This document shows positions 23,970 through 32,563 of a DNA stretch of 32,728 nt, piece after piece. Below the pieces are notes generated by a model that had not been told where the DNA came from, did not search any database, and saw only the letters and a list, made by a program, of their open reading frames with translations. This DNA comes from Bacteroidales bacterium (GTDB lineage Bacteria; Bacteroidota; Bacteroidia; Bacteroidales; VadinHA17), in contig PLNF01000001.1 in assembly GCA_003141715.1 (NCBI GenBank), positions 1-32,728 of the forward strand. The letters are read 5' to 3'. The translations under genes and the position numbers were made by a program. The first letter of the stretch is position 1, and each line of letters begins with the position of its first letter.

Positions 23970-24087
23970 CCTTGAGGAAGGAAACGAGCTCTGCAGGAAT
24001 GCAACTTGCCAGTGCCGAAACAGGGTGCTCGGTGAAACGAGATGCAGCGAGACAAAAGAAGCAGCTCAAAAGGCTGCTTCTTTCTTT
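23970..24087 (+). ncRNA. Candidate small RNA opposite the tra operon
   Basis: A good -7 box, a GC-richer 90-base body and a strong terminator hairpin (GAAGCAGC 24058-24065 with GCTGCTTC 24073-24080, then TTTCTTT) define a transcript of about 118 bases. The body has CTCG/CGAG around GTGAAA (24028-24041) and a possible longer pairing of CTC-TGCA with TGCAGCGAG. No open frame is evident. It points toward the end of the tra operon. CTnDOT has a small RNA, RteR, that lowers tra expression; an equivalent role is only an analogy. I could not assign it to a known RNA family. Confidence 0.55.
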
Positions 24088-24090
24088 GCA
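24055..24090. terminator. Bidirectional terminator between the small RNA and the tra operon
   Basis: The 8-bp stem has a T-run on the plus strand (TTTCTTT) and TTTTGTC on the minus strand. It can also end the tra/adhesin operon, whose last stop is at 24116. Confidence 0.8.
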
Positions 24091-24115
24091 ATATTATTAA
24101 ACCCAAACCAAAAAC

Positions 24116-24778
24116 TCAATTTAAAACCACGTATTCAGACACCTGGCTTGACCAATCACCGCTATTATCTTTTACCCGGACCCGGATCTGCTTCTGCCCC
24201 GCACTGCCAAAAACATAGCGTACCTTACTCAGCGGAGAACTAAATTTATAATTTGCAAGTGTGTACTCATACTCTGTAATTTTACCGCTAAACCTTGCAT
24301 CTTTATCATAAGAGGCCGAAGCGTCCACTTCATATTCGTATGGACTTGAAACACCGATTTTTTTAACTGTAAAAAAGGCGACAGGGGCAATATTTCGAAA
24401 AACTGTAAATGTTATAGAAAATTTTGCTTCTTCATTAAAAGAATCCTTAGCCATCAAGGTAACCTGGTCTTGACCTTCAACAACGCCGGTAAAGCTAATT
24501 AATTCATTACCAACCTCAAAAGTGCTTCTTTGTTGCTCCTGCGAGACCTGTAATATTATCTTTTCTTCATCCTGAATAAAATATTGTAAGGATATGGGTA
24601 CCCCGATTTTGAGAGAATCCGAGAGAGTGTTACCCTCAAGCGCAACCCCGTTTCTAACGAGCGAGAGAGTAGGGGCTTTATTAACATCAATAAAGTAATC
24701 TTCACGACTATCGCACGAGGGAAAGAAGAGCTCAGCGACCAGAGCAAAAATAAAAAGGCAAAATTTTATAGCTTTCAT
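24116..24778 (-). CDS. PKD-domain lipoprotein at the end of the tra operon
   Basis: The 220-residue product has a lipoprotein signal peptide with lipobox 'FFPSC' (cysteine near residue 23), so it should be anchored in the envelope. Two beta-sandwich regions follow. The second (about residues 130-220) looks like a PKD domain: 'PVAFFTVKKIG', then 'EYEVDASASYDKD', 'YTLANYKF', 'RVRVKDNSGDWS'. Its start overlaps the adhesin stop by 4 bases (ATGA-type coupling), so the two are made together. It may hold or assemble the adhesin at the surface. It is the last gene of the operon before the terminator. Confidence 0.75.
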   Translation of the reverse strand: MKAIKFCLFIFALVAELFFPSCDSREDYFIDVNKAPTLSLVRNGVALEGNTLSDSLKIGVPISLQYFIQDEEKIILQVSQEQQRSTFEVGNELISFTGVVEGQDQVTLMAKDSFNEEAKFSITFTVFRNIAPVAFFTVKKIGVSSPYEYEVDASASYDKDARFSGKITEYEYTLANYKFSSPLSKVRYVFGSAGQKQIRVRVKDNSGDWSSQVSEYVVLN

Positions 24779-27700
24779 TGTTTTATGATTTTAATATTTT
24801 TCTTTGAATCCAGTAAACCGTTAATTTCCAAGAAGTAAATACCAGTTTTAAAAGAGCTGAAATCAACAAAAACAAAATCATTATCAAAGACTAAAGACTC
24901 AATCATTTTACCTCCAGAGTTGAAAATTTTAACGGTTTCAATCTTTCTGCTGCTAATAATGGAAAGTTTTTCTTTCACAGGGTTTGGATAGTAAGTGAAC
25001 GTGACTTCCTTATTTTTCTCGATGCCGGTAACATCATTAATTACGGAAATTATCTCTTCTTTCAAAACAGAATCACTGCATCCCGCCACACTTTTAATAG
25101 TTAATTCAACACTGAATTTTTTGGAATTAACACCTAGGGTGTTGTAATAGTGTACCGGGTTCATTTCGTTTATAATGTCGCCCTCGAAGAAGTTCCAGGT
25201 GTAAGTGCTGGCGTTAACGCTTGTACTGGTGAACTTGATTGGATCACCAAGGGTAACGGTAGTAATGTCAGAGGTAAAGTTCGCCTTAATAGGGTCAATC
25301 TTTACCTGTAAGTCTAAGGGTTCACTGGCGCAACCGTTCGATAGGATAGATTTAACGTAAACCGAAAAATCAGCCGTAAGGTTTGAAAATGATATTTGAG
25401 AACCTTCAGAGAGAAAAATATTAAAACTATTGTACCATTTATAGGTGCTGCTATTAGGGTTTGCAATATTAAGGGTTACGTTTGTGTTTTTACAGTAGAA
25501 ATCGCTAATGCTAACGCTTGGCTTTGTTACCTTATCCCGAACGGTTATCAGTAAAGGGTTGGAGATAACCGAAGCATTACAGAAAGCATTTGAAGCAATC
25601 CTCCTGAAATAGGTAGAAGCTATGGAGGGTTGTGGCTGTAGCGTAGCATCTTTTTCCCCGAAAATGTTAGACCAATTGGTATTATCCCCTGACGATTGCC
25701 ATTGAAAGGTATAACTACCATCTGCTCCTGTCGGGTTAGTTCCTGTAAGGGGCAAAGGATTTCCTAAGTAGCATACGGTCTGCGTCGATGAGATTACACC
25801 AGAAACGAAATCGGGTAAAACGGTGATCGCTATAACGTTCGATTCTGTGCTTCCACAGGTCCCTGAAGTGGCTATCCTTTTATATATTGTCGAATTGTTA
25901 AGGTTTAAGGATTCTGAAAAGGTTGAACTATTCGCTCCGCTTATATCAGCCCACGTAAAGCCTCCATTAACGCTCTTTTTCCATAGATAGCTGTATGAGC
26001 CATTACCTCCTGAAGGTAAGTTAACATTAGTAAAACCTGATGGTATAGAACTATTGCAAATCGTTTGGTCCGCAGTAATAGCCCCTCCTGTTAGCGGTGA
26101 GTAAACTGTGATGCTGATAATATTTGATTCAACCGTACCGCAACCCCCCGAATTGGCTAAACGCTTGTACTGCGTTGTTACTATCAAATTATTATCCTCT
26201 GAATAAGATAGAGAATTAGCACCTGTAATATCTGACCAAGTAAAATGACCATCCTCCTTTTTCTGCCATTGATAAGAAAAAGTGCTTGAACCTGTTGGGT
26301 CAATCGAACTGATAAAGTTTGCAGGTTTTAAACCGTAGCAAAGTGTTTGGTCTGCCGTTACCCCTCCACCGTTTAATACGTGTAGTACGAAAGCAGTTAC
26401 AATATTAGATTCAACCATACCACAGGAAAAAATAGCTACCCTTTTGTACTTTGTAGTAACTGTTAGGTTGTTGATATCCGTATAGGTTTCACCATTAGCC
26501 ACAGGAATATCAACCCAAATAGATCCTAAATCAACGCTTTTCTGCCATTGGTAGGTAAATGTTTCATTTCCTCCACTTGGCAGGGTTACACTAGTAAACG
26601 TAGCTGGTTTAGTACCATAGCACAGCGTTTGACTTGTGCTTATTGAACCTCCGAGAATCTGAGGTAAAACGGTAACGATAACAATATTGGATTCAATTGA
26701 GCCAAAACTTCCTGAAGTTGCAACTCGTTTATACTGCGTTGTTGTGGTTAAATTATTAGTTTCCGCATAAGTTGTACTACTGGCACTCGCAATATCAGCC
26801 CATATAGAGCCTCCATTAACGCTCTTTTTCCATTGATAGGTAAAAGAGCCTGTTCCTCCAGTTGGTATTGAAACATTCGAGAAGCTAGCGGGTACAGAAC
26901 TATTACAAATAGTTTGATCCTCTGATATAGCCCCTCCTGTTAGCGGTGAAAAAACGGTAATAGTTATTACATTTGATTCTACACTTCCGCAACTTCCTGA
27001 AGTAGCAACACGTTTAAAAAGTGTTGTTACGGTTAGATTTCCTGAGCTATAGTAATTAGCGTTAGAATTATCAATGTCAGTCCAAACCGCACCTCCGTTT
27101 ATACTTTGCTTCCAAAGATACGTATATGAGCCTGTTCCTCCTGTAGGTGAAATATCATTCGTGAATGGGTTTGGAGCTGTTTGATAACTAATCGTTTGGC
27201 TTGCAGCAATAGCACCGCTTGTTAGCGGTGTTAAAACAGTAATCGTAATAACATTTGATTCTACGCTTCCGCTTGTTCCTGATGTAGCTACACGCTTAAA
27301 TAGTGTTGTTTGGGTTAAAGCAGGACAATTAAAGTAATCCGTTGCTATAACAGGTATATCATCCCATGAGATACCCCCGTTAACGCTCTTTTTCCATTGG
27401 TACGTAAAAGATCCATTTCCTCCTGTTGGTGAAGCTGAATTTGTAATCGGGGTTGGATTTGTGCTATAGCAAATAGTTTGCGTTCCAGCGATAGAACCAC
27501 CTAGAAGCTGAGGTAAAACGTTAACCGTAATAACATTTGACTCTGAACTTTCACAACCTCCCGATGTTACAATAAGTTTGTACTTAGTTGTTACAGTAAG
27601 ATTGGCAAGTTCAGAATAGGAATTTGAGTTTGCACCGATTATGTCCGACCACGTAGAGCCTCCGTTAACGCTTTTTTGCCAAGTATAGTTATAAGAACCG

Positions 27701-28740
27701 TTTGCTCCTGCAGGATTATTCGAGTTGCTAAAGGCTGTAGGAGTAGTATTATAAGGAATTGTTTGAGAACCTAAAATAGAACCTCCTGTTAAAGGAGCAT
27801 AGACTGTAACCGTAATAGGGATAGAAGCTAAAGAGCCACAGCTACCAGAGGTAGCAACCCTAAGATACAGCGTTGTTTGAGTAATAGGATTAGGTTCTGA
27901 ATAATCAGAAGAATTAGAGCTACCAATATCAATATAGCTCGAACCTCCGTTAATGCTCTTTCTCCAAACGTAGGTATAAGATCCATTGTCTCCTGTAGGA
28001 AGTGAAACGTTATAAAAAGCAGCTGGTACTGAGTTGTAGCATATGCTCTGGTTCTCACCAATAGAGCCAGAGGTAAGGGGGTTGTAAACGCTTATCGTAA
28101 CTACATTGGTTTGCACAGCATCGCAACCAAAAGTTGAAGTAGCTACTCGTTTAAATATTTTTTCTTGGATTATACCAGCTGGTTCACAGTAGGTTAGTCC
28201 TGTACCACCTGAACAGGAAGTCCAAGATGCACCTCCGTTAATGGTAGATTGCCAATCGTAGGTAAAAGCACCATTAGCACCTGTAGCCCCTCCTGCATTA
28301 TAAAATGTTGTCGGTGTGCCTCCATAGCAAACATTTTGAGTACCTAAGATAGAACCTGCGGTAACAGGGGGCAGTACGGTTATGGTTATTACGTTTGAGT
28401 ACTTAACACCACAGTCAACAAAATATGAATACATTCTGTATTGAGTAGTAACGGTAAGGGCTTGGCTTTCCTTCCAAAAACTACGAGTATCGACTGAATG
28501 TGGGCATTGCACCCAAGTAGAGAAACCATTAGTGCTTTTTTCCCAGTGCGTTCCGTTTCTATTTGCACTAAATCCATTACATAGTGCGCCTATTGCAATA
28601 TAAAAGTTAGCAGGGGGTACAGTATTATAGCATATCGTACCTACATTGGTTGCAATAGTGGCACTTCTAGTCTGAGATAAAGAAGTATAGGACAATCCTA
28701 ACAGTACGCTGAAAAATAGTATTAAAGTTTTAGTCTTCAT
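24775..28740 (-). CDS. Large repeat adhesin with type IX secretion C-terminal sorting domain
   Basis: The 1321-residue product has a signal peptide (cleaved near residue 23), a divergent first module (about 24-124), ten tandem Ig-like modules of about 95 residues (about 125-1065), a further Ig-like region, a PKD-like domain ('FTSTSVNASTYTWNFFEGD', about 1160-1230) and a C-terminal type A sorting domain from about residue 1240 ('YYPNPVKEKLSI', 'VKIFNSGGKMIES', 'GIYFLEI'). Repeat consensus elements are Q(T/S)xCY near the start, 'YxWxKSVNGGxxW', 'TxYKRVATSG' and 'ESNVITITV'. The sorting domain predicts export and surface attachment by the host type IX system. It lies in the tra operon after traO, so a mating-contact role is likely but inferred. 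I know of no such gene in CTnDOT. Confidence 0.88.
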   Translation of the reverse strand: MKTKTLILFFSVLLGLSYTSLSQTRSATIATNVGTICYNTVPPANFYIAIGALCNGFSANRNGTHWEKSTNGFSTWVQCPHSVDTRSFWKESQALTVTTQYRMYSYFVDCGVKYSNVITITVLPPVTAGSILGTQNVCYGGTPTTFYNAGGATGANGAFTYDWQSTINGGASWTSCSGGTGLTYCEPAGIIQEKIFKRVATSTFGCDAVQTNVVTISVYNPLTSGSIGENQSICYNSVPAAFYNVSLPTGDNGSYTYVWRKSINGGSSYIDIGSSNSSDYSEPNPITQTTLYLRVATSGSCGSLASIPITVTVYAPLTGGSILGSQTIPYNTTPTAFSNSNNPAGANGSYNYTWQKSVNGGSTWSDIIGANSNSYSELANLTVTTKYKLIVTSGGCESSESNVITVNVLPQLLGGSIAGTQTICYSTNPTPITNSASPTGGNGSFTYQWKKSVNGGISWDDIPVIATDYFNCPALTQTTLFKRVATSGTSGSVESNVITITVLTPLTSGAIAASQTISYQTAPNPFTNDISPTGGTGSYTYLWKQSINGGAVWTDIDNSNANYYSSGNLTVTTLFKRVATSGSCGSVESNVITITVFSPLTGGAISEDQTICNSSVPASFSNVSIPTGGTGSFTYQWKKSVNGGSIWADIASASSTTYAETNNLTTTTQYKRVATSGSFGSIESNIVIVTVLPQILGGSISTSQTLCYGTKPATFTSVTLPSGGNETFTYQWQKSVDLGSIWVDIPVANGETYTDINNLTVTTKYKRVAIFSCGMVESNIVTAFVLHVLNGGGVTADQTLCYGLKPANFISSIDPTGSSTFSYQWQKKEDGHFTWSDITGANSLSYSEDNNLIVTTQYKRLANSGGCGTVESNIISITVYSPLTGGAITADQTICNSSIPSGFTNVNLPSGGNGSYSYLWKKSVNGGFTWADISGANSSTFSESLNLNNSTIYKRIATSGTCGSTESNVIAITVLPDFVSGVISSTQTVCYLGNPLPLTGTNPTGADGSYTFQWQSSGDNTNWSNIFGEKDATLQPQPSIASTYFRRIASNAFCNASVISNPLLITVRDKVTKPSVSISDFYCKNTNVTLNIANPNSSTYKWYNSFNIFLSEGSQISFSNLTADFSVYVKSILSNGCASEPLDLQVKIDPIKANFTSDITTVTLGDPIKFTSTSVNASTYTWNFFEGDIINEMNPVHYYNTLGVNSKKFSVELTIKSVAGCSDSVLKEEIISVINDVTGIEKNKEVTFTYYPNPVKEKLSIISSRKIETVKIFNSGGKMIESLVFDNDFVFVDFSSFKTGIYFLEINGLLDSKKNIKIIKQ
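25550..28370 (-). repeat. Tandem coding repeats of the adhesin
   Basis: Ten in-frame units of about 285 bases recur, each carrying related phrases such as the 'WKKSVNGG' and 'ESNVITITV' codons. Neighbouring units share long nucleotide stretches, so unit number may vary by recombination. Confidence 0.8.
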
Positions 28741-28825
28741 AGGTTATGGTATTATCGTAACAGTTACTTACAGGAAATAGCAGCACAAAAGCGAATAGGA
28801 TAAAAATTAATTTTTTGATAGTCTT
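28730..28825 (-). other. Lipoprotein-signal-like open stretch without a start codon
   Basis: Between traO and the adhesin an alternative frame reads 'KTIKKLIFILFAFVLLFPVSNC', split here as KTIKKLIFILFAF and VLLFPVSNC, then YDNTITYED and stop. It has the charged start, hydrophobic core and lipobox cysteine of a lipoprotein signal, yet no ATG, GTG or TTG at its head. It runs into the adhesin start region. It could be a remnant of a small lipoprotein gene, or a peptide translated from a rare start after traO. Confidence 0.35.
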
Positions 28826-29330
28826 AGAAGTTATAGTTTATTCCTAATTTTATAATAAAACTAGCTTTACCTACCTTGCTCAACTGGAAGAAACGCTGAT
28901 CCAAATCAAGGTTAATCATGATCTTATTGGTAACGTAGTACTCGACGCAAAGCCCTATGTCCTCACCGACAAAAAACTGGCTTTTCTTTTTATCGAGCAC
29001 TGAATTATTTATAAATTCCGCTCCTGTTAGAATACCTCCTTTTACATTGAAAAATAATTTATCTCCGGGATTATAGAAAGTATATATTATCTCAGGGTTT
29101 GCATAGACAATTGAAGCCTTGCTTAAATCAAAGCTCACTCTTTCAAAGTCAATACTCCCTCGAAAAGCAAGATTGCCACTTTTATAAAAGGTAATTCTTG
29201 AAGAGACGTTAAAGCCGTTTTTAACATAAGCATAATTAACCCCCAGGGCTTTACTTCCTTCAACATGTATCAACTGTGCTCCAGCCGAAACTGAAATAAT
29301 AAAAAATGCAAGTGTTAATCTAATTTTCAT
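28824..29330 (-). CDS. traO: Conjugal transfer protein TraO-like
   Basis: I start at the ATG at 29330 (168 residues, 'MKIRLTLAFFIISVSAGAQ' as signal peptide); an ATG at 29351 adds 7 residues. It overlaps the traN stop by 11 bases, so the genes are coupled. The mature part is beta-rich and ends 'FIIKLGINYNF', with a terminal phenylalanine as in outer-membrane barrels. Size, order after traN and this barrel character match TraO of Bacteroidetes conjugative elements. It probably forms part of the outer-membrane mating complex. Confidence 0.78.
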   Translation of the reverse strand: MKIRLTLAFFIISVSAGAQLIHVEGSKALGVNYAYVKNGFNVSSRITFYKSGNLAFRGSIDFERVSFDLSKASIVYANPEIIYTFYNPGDKLFFNVKGGILTGAEFINNSVLDKKKSQFFVGEDIGLCVEYYVTNKIMINLDLDQRFFQLSKVGKASFIIKLGINYNF

Positions 29331-30180
29331 TTGCAGAGAGTTTTTGTTCAAATACTTTCACCTTTAACATCTTTTCTCCTGAGATCTCTATAATAGGGTT
29401 ACGGGTCCCCTTGAGTTCCCTGAGCTGGATAACAAGAGAACCATCCTTGCCTCCGGTAAAACGCTCTGTTACATAACCCAGCTCTTGTTTTTGATAGGCA
29501 GTGACAACCTTAACGGGAGACTCAAACTCGATTTTAATTCTCTGCTCGATTTTGGCCTCGCTTTTTTTCAACCCTTTTCGCTTTCCCTCTACAACCTTGA
29601 AGTAAATACCGTCAATGTTGTAGTCACTTCCTGTGTTGTTAGTTATGATGAGCTTGAAATAAGTAAAGTTGTCGTCATTCTTTATGTTAGCAACCTGAAA
29701 GGCCATACCGTTCTCAACTCTACCAATTGAGTTATATTCTACCTTATCAGAAAGTACGCTATTAAGGCGTTCTTTCATCTTTGAGTTATTACTTTCAATA
29801 CTGGCGACCTCTTTCATTTTCTTCTCGTCAATCTTTTTAACTTCTTCACCCGTGAAGTCATAGAAAATCTTCGTGCTGTCGCCATACTTCAACCGGCCAT
29901 ACCAGATCTTTTCATTATCGAGCTTAACGGTTATTGAAGTTTTGGGGGAAAGAGGATCATTGCCACGGATAACACAATTCTTACCATTTTGAAAAATATC
30001 ATAATATTTGTTTTTATTTTCACCCACTGATGGATTGTTTCCAACAACAATAAAAACAATTGAATCTGTAAAATTAAGGGTAGCTGTAAAGTCTTTATTT
30101 ACCTCTATTACACCCATATTTTGGGAGAATACCGAACCTGCCAAAAAAGCAAGTAAACCCGTTAAGAAGATATTTCGCAT
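29320..30180 (-). CDS. traN: Conjugative transposon protein TraN-like (DUF4138)
   Basis: The 286-residue product has a signal peptide (to about residue 19, 'AGSVFSQ') and a beta-rich body with 'VIEVNKDFTATLNFTDSIVFI', broken at VGNN, near the start. The segment 'NIKNDDNFTYFKLIITNNTGSDYNIDGIYFKV' (given here by its ends) marks the central domain of TraN/DUF4138, a VirB9-like protein. It lies one base after traM and overlaps traO. TraN and TraM are expected to form the channel across the periplasm and outer membrane. Confidence 0.87.
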   Translation of the reverse strand: MRNIFLTGLLAFLAGSVFSQNMGVIEVNKDFTATLNFTDSIVFIVVGNNPSVGENKNKYYDIFQNGKNCVIRGNDPLSPKTSITVKLDNEKIWYGRLKYGDSTKIFYDFTGEEVKKIDEKKMKEVASIESNNSKMKERLNSVLSDKVEYNSIGRVENGMAFQVANIKNDDNFTYFKLIITNNTGSDYNIDGIYFKVVEGKRKGLKKSEAKIEQRIKIEFESPVKVVTAYQKQELGYVTERFTGGKDGSLVIQLRELKGTRNPIIEISGEKMLKVKVFEQKLSANEN

Positions 30181-30181
30181 T

Positions 30182-31102
30182 TTACTCTTTTTTAATAAAA
30201 ACTTTATAGCCTTTATATAAGCTTATTATTGGTTCCTTTTTTCTTGTCATGGCCCTTATTGTATTATCCACAGCATTGGCAGCAATGCCTACGCCTGTCC
30301 CTGCAGCAATGCCGGAAGAAATAGCAGAAGACGTTTCATTAGTGGTTTGTCCAACACCCTCCCTCATCGATTCGTTAAGGTTTCCTTCATAAGCCAGGCC
30401 ATGGGAATATTTTTCGTCGAAAACAATTAAACTATTTACCGAGGAAACAACACCATCGGTATTCATTATCTGGTAAATATTTATGTCGAAAACATTAATA
30501 TTTTCTATAGCCTTCCCGTACAGGATCGCATTTTTTTTAAAAACTGTACCATCTAGAGTAAGATCCTCCAAGAGGAAAAAAACAACCGAAGATTGGTTTT
30601 TTATCCTGGTGTCCTCTTCCAGCACTGCAGCAGTAAACCCGCCATTTTTAGCTTGTGAACCAGATGTGGATTTTTTTTCGGAGGATCCTTCAGAGATAAT
30701 TATTCCAAAGCCTCCGGGGTCTTCTTCTTTCTTTTGTGGAGCTTCGCTTTTTGTTTCTTCTTTTACTTTTATGGGCTCTGGTTTCTGTGTTACCGGATTT
30801 GTTACCTGATCTTCGCTGCTAGACTTCTTTTCAACAACATTCCGGGGTTCTGACTGGTAGGTTTTAAAATTAGCGGTCTTGGATAAATCCTGTTTTGCTT
30901 CCGGTTCCTGGTAAGCGTTGGCCTTTTTTAGCCGGTTGTTATATTCCTCAATTGTTTTGTCTTTCTCCACCAGATCAGGAACGATAAAATCAATAGCTGC
31001 AGACGAAGTTGTTTTTTTAGAATAAACACTTACCCCATAAATAACCATGATAAGAACAACTACTCCTATAGCTCCAAAAAATATTATCTTTTCTTTATTC
31101 AT
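30182..31102 (-). CDS. traM: Conjugative transposon protein TraM-like (VirB10-like)
   Basis: The 306-residue product has one N-terminal membrane helix (about residues 6-27) and a long charged linker rich in lysine, glutamate and proline (about 45-150). A C-terminal beta domain includes 'TLDGTVFKKNAILYGKAIE' and a glycine/alanine-rich stretch ('GIAAGTGVGIAANAV') before the end. This is the arrangement of VirB10/TraM, which links inner and outer membranes. It starts 2 bases after traK. A separate traL gene, found between traK and traM in CTnDOT, is absent here. Confidence 0.88.
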   Translation of the reverse strand: MNKEKIIFFGAIGVVVLIMVIYGVSVYSKKTTSSAAIDFIVPDLVEKDKTIEEYNNRLKKANAYQEPEAKQDLSKTANFKTYQSEPRNVVEKKSSSEDQVTNPVTQKPEPIKVKEETKSEAPQKKEEDPGGFGIIISEGSSEKKSTSGSQAKNGGFTAAVLEEDTRIKNQSSVVFFLLEDLTLDGTVFKKNAILYGKAIENINVFDINIYQIMNTDGVVSSVNSLIVFDEKYSHGLAYEGNLNESMREGVGQTTNETSSAISSGIAAGTGVGIAANAVDNTIRAMTRKKEPIISLYKGYKVFIKKE

Positions 31103-31104
31103 GA

Positions 31105-31716
31105 CTATTTTATTTCACTACGGTTAAGCTCAGCGAACCTTGTGATCAGTAACCCATGAGGGTTAAGGGGATAGTTACGGCTAACAAAAATTATTAACCC
31201 GGTAGTTTCAAAAGAATAGCGGACGGTCTGATCGTCCTGTGCAATTGACAGTATCGCCTTAACCCGGAAGGAATAAGGTTCGCTGTTCCCTTGTATCTCG
31301 ATATTTTCCGGTAAGATCTCGATTGTTTGCTTTATACCGTAATTGGAAACCTTTGTAAACCAGCCATCATTTTTACGTTTTATATAAAGCTGCTCTATAG
31401 AATTATCCCCAAACCACAAAGATTTTTCAAGGCTTTTCTCAACATTAAAGGCATCGTATTGATAAAAATAAGTATGAAATTTTTCAAGATGGTCCTTGAT
31501 CTCAACCTTTATATTTTCATCCCTTTGCATCCACTTCATGGGGATCACTTCGCCGTTAGTGTCCAGAACCAGCACAGTGTTTAACTGTTTAGAGTAAAGG
31601 CTATTAATGGAAAAAGCGAATATTGCCGATGAAACAATAAAGGCAATCGTGAGGCCCCAAACAACCATGCGGTTGACAATAAGGGTTTTGTAAATATCTA
31701 TTTTAGGTTTTCCCAT
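31105..31716 (-). CDS. traK: Conjugative transposon protein TraK-like (VirB8-like)
   Basis: The 203-residue product has a single N-terminal membrane helix (about residues 13-35) and a periplasmic domain of the VirB8/TraK type: 'MKWMQRDENIKVEIKDHLEKF', broken after IKVE, then 'HTYFYQYDAFNVEKSLEKSLW' and 'ETTGLIIFVSRNYPLNPHGL'. It bridges inner-membrane and periplasmic parts of the mating apparatus. It lies 4 bases after traJ and 2 bases before traM. Confidence 0.88.
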   Translation of the reverse strand: MGKPKIDIYKTLIVNRMVVWGLTIAFIVSSAIFAFSINSLYSKQLNTVLVLDTNGEVIPMKWMQRDENIKVEIKDHLEKFHTYFYQYDAFNVEKSLEKSLWFGDNSIEQLYIKRKNDGWFTKVSNYGIKQTIEILPENIEIQGNSEPYSFRVKAILSIAQDDQTVRYSFETTGLIIFVSRNYPLNPHGLLITRFAELNRSEIK

Positions 31717-31720
31717 CGTG

Positions 31721-32557
31721 CTACTTGATTAATTCTTTGATGAAAGGCATTGAAACTTTAAAAAGCTTGATTTTGATAACTATAACCAGTATAAGAGCTA
31801 AAATAACCATCAATCCTCCTGAAATAGCCATACTACCTGGACCTATAGCAGAAACAGGCGTTATAAGAACAGTCATAGTATCGAACAGGGTGTTTGCAAA
31901 TACGACGACGAAAGCATAGGGGATAATTACCAGGTAGTAACGAGCATACATCTTGAAAACATTGTAGATATAATCTTTCGTTTTATCAAAAATAGAAAGG
32001 GCAATCATCAGGGGAATAAATATTTTAATCAGACCCATGAAAAAGTATCGCTCTGCCAGGAAAACAGGGTAAATTAAAAAGTCAAGTATTTTTAATAGAA
32101 ATTGTGTTATGCTGCTGTAAGCTCCTCCTGTCCAGCTGGAAGGATTCATCATATTTACAACTTCCCCTATCTTTCTTAAAACACCATCTATTGCTGATTC
32201 GTTTGCAGGTGGCGGAGTAGCCGTAACTGGTGATACAGCAAACAAATCAGGTTTATTGTTAAACCCTTTTAATGCTTCCGTTTCAACCATTGCACAGGCA
32301 GAATCAAAAACATCTAAAATTTGTGTACTAAAACCAACCAGCAAGAGAAGTCCCAGCATTCTAAAAAGGGTATACGGTGAAAAACCTCCATCCCCCTCGC
32401 TAAATACTTTCCCATTTTTAGAAAAGCTTTTGAAAAAACTTTTCCAAAGCGATAGAACTAAAATAAAAGCTCCTATAGATTTTGAAACAATAACCAGGTA
32501 ATCGAGACCTCCTGCGAACATTGCCTTATAAACTTTATCTAAATACTCTAGTCCCAT
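31721..32557 (-). CDS. traJ: Conjugal transfer protein TraJ-like (VirB6/TrbL-like)
   Basis: The 278-residue product has several hydrophobic segments (about residues 20-40, 64-84, 158-190, 200-222, 240-270) and a polar linker in the middle ('TATPPPANESAIDGVLRKI'). This is typical of VirB6/TrbL-type inner-membrane channel proteins, called TraJ in Bacteroidetes elements. Gene order (traI, traJ, traK) agrees. It starts 6 bases after the traI stop. It appears somewhat shorter than TraJ of CTnDOT, so fine assignment relies on position. Confidence 0.82.
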   Translation of the reverse strand: MGLEYLDKVYKAMFAGGLDYLVIVSKSIGAFILVLSLWKSFFKSFSKNGKVFSEGDGGFSPYTLFRMLGLLLLVGFSTQILDVFDSACAMVETEALKGFNNKPDLFAVSPVTATPPPANESAIDGVLRKIGEVVNMMNPSSWTGGAYSSITQFLLKILDFLIYPVFLAERYFFMGLIKIFIPLMIALSIFDKTKDYIYNVFKMYARYYLVIIPYAFVVVFANTLFDTMTVLITPVSAIGPGSMAISGGLMVILALILVIVIKIKLFKVSMPFIKELIK

Positions 32558-32563
32558 GATTAA

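Noticed and set aside
25550..28370. Tandem repeats as a CRISPR array
   Set aside because: Units are about 285 bases, in frame, and encode protein modules; there are no short identical repeats with unique spacers.
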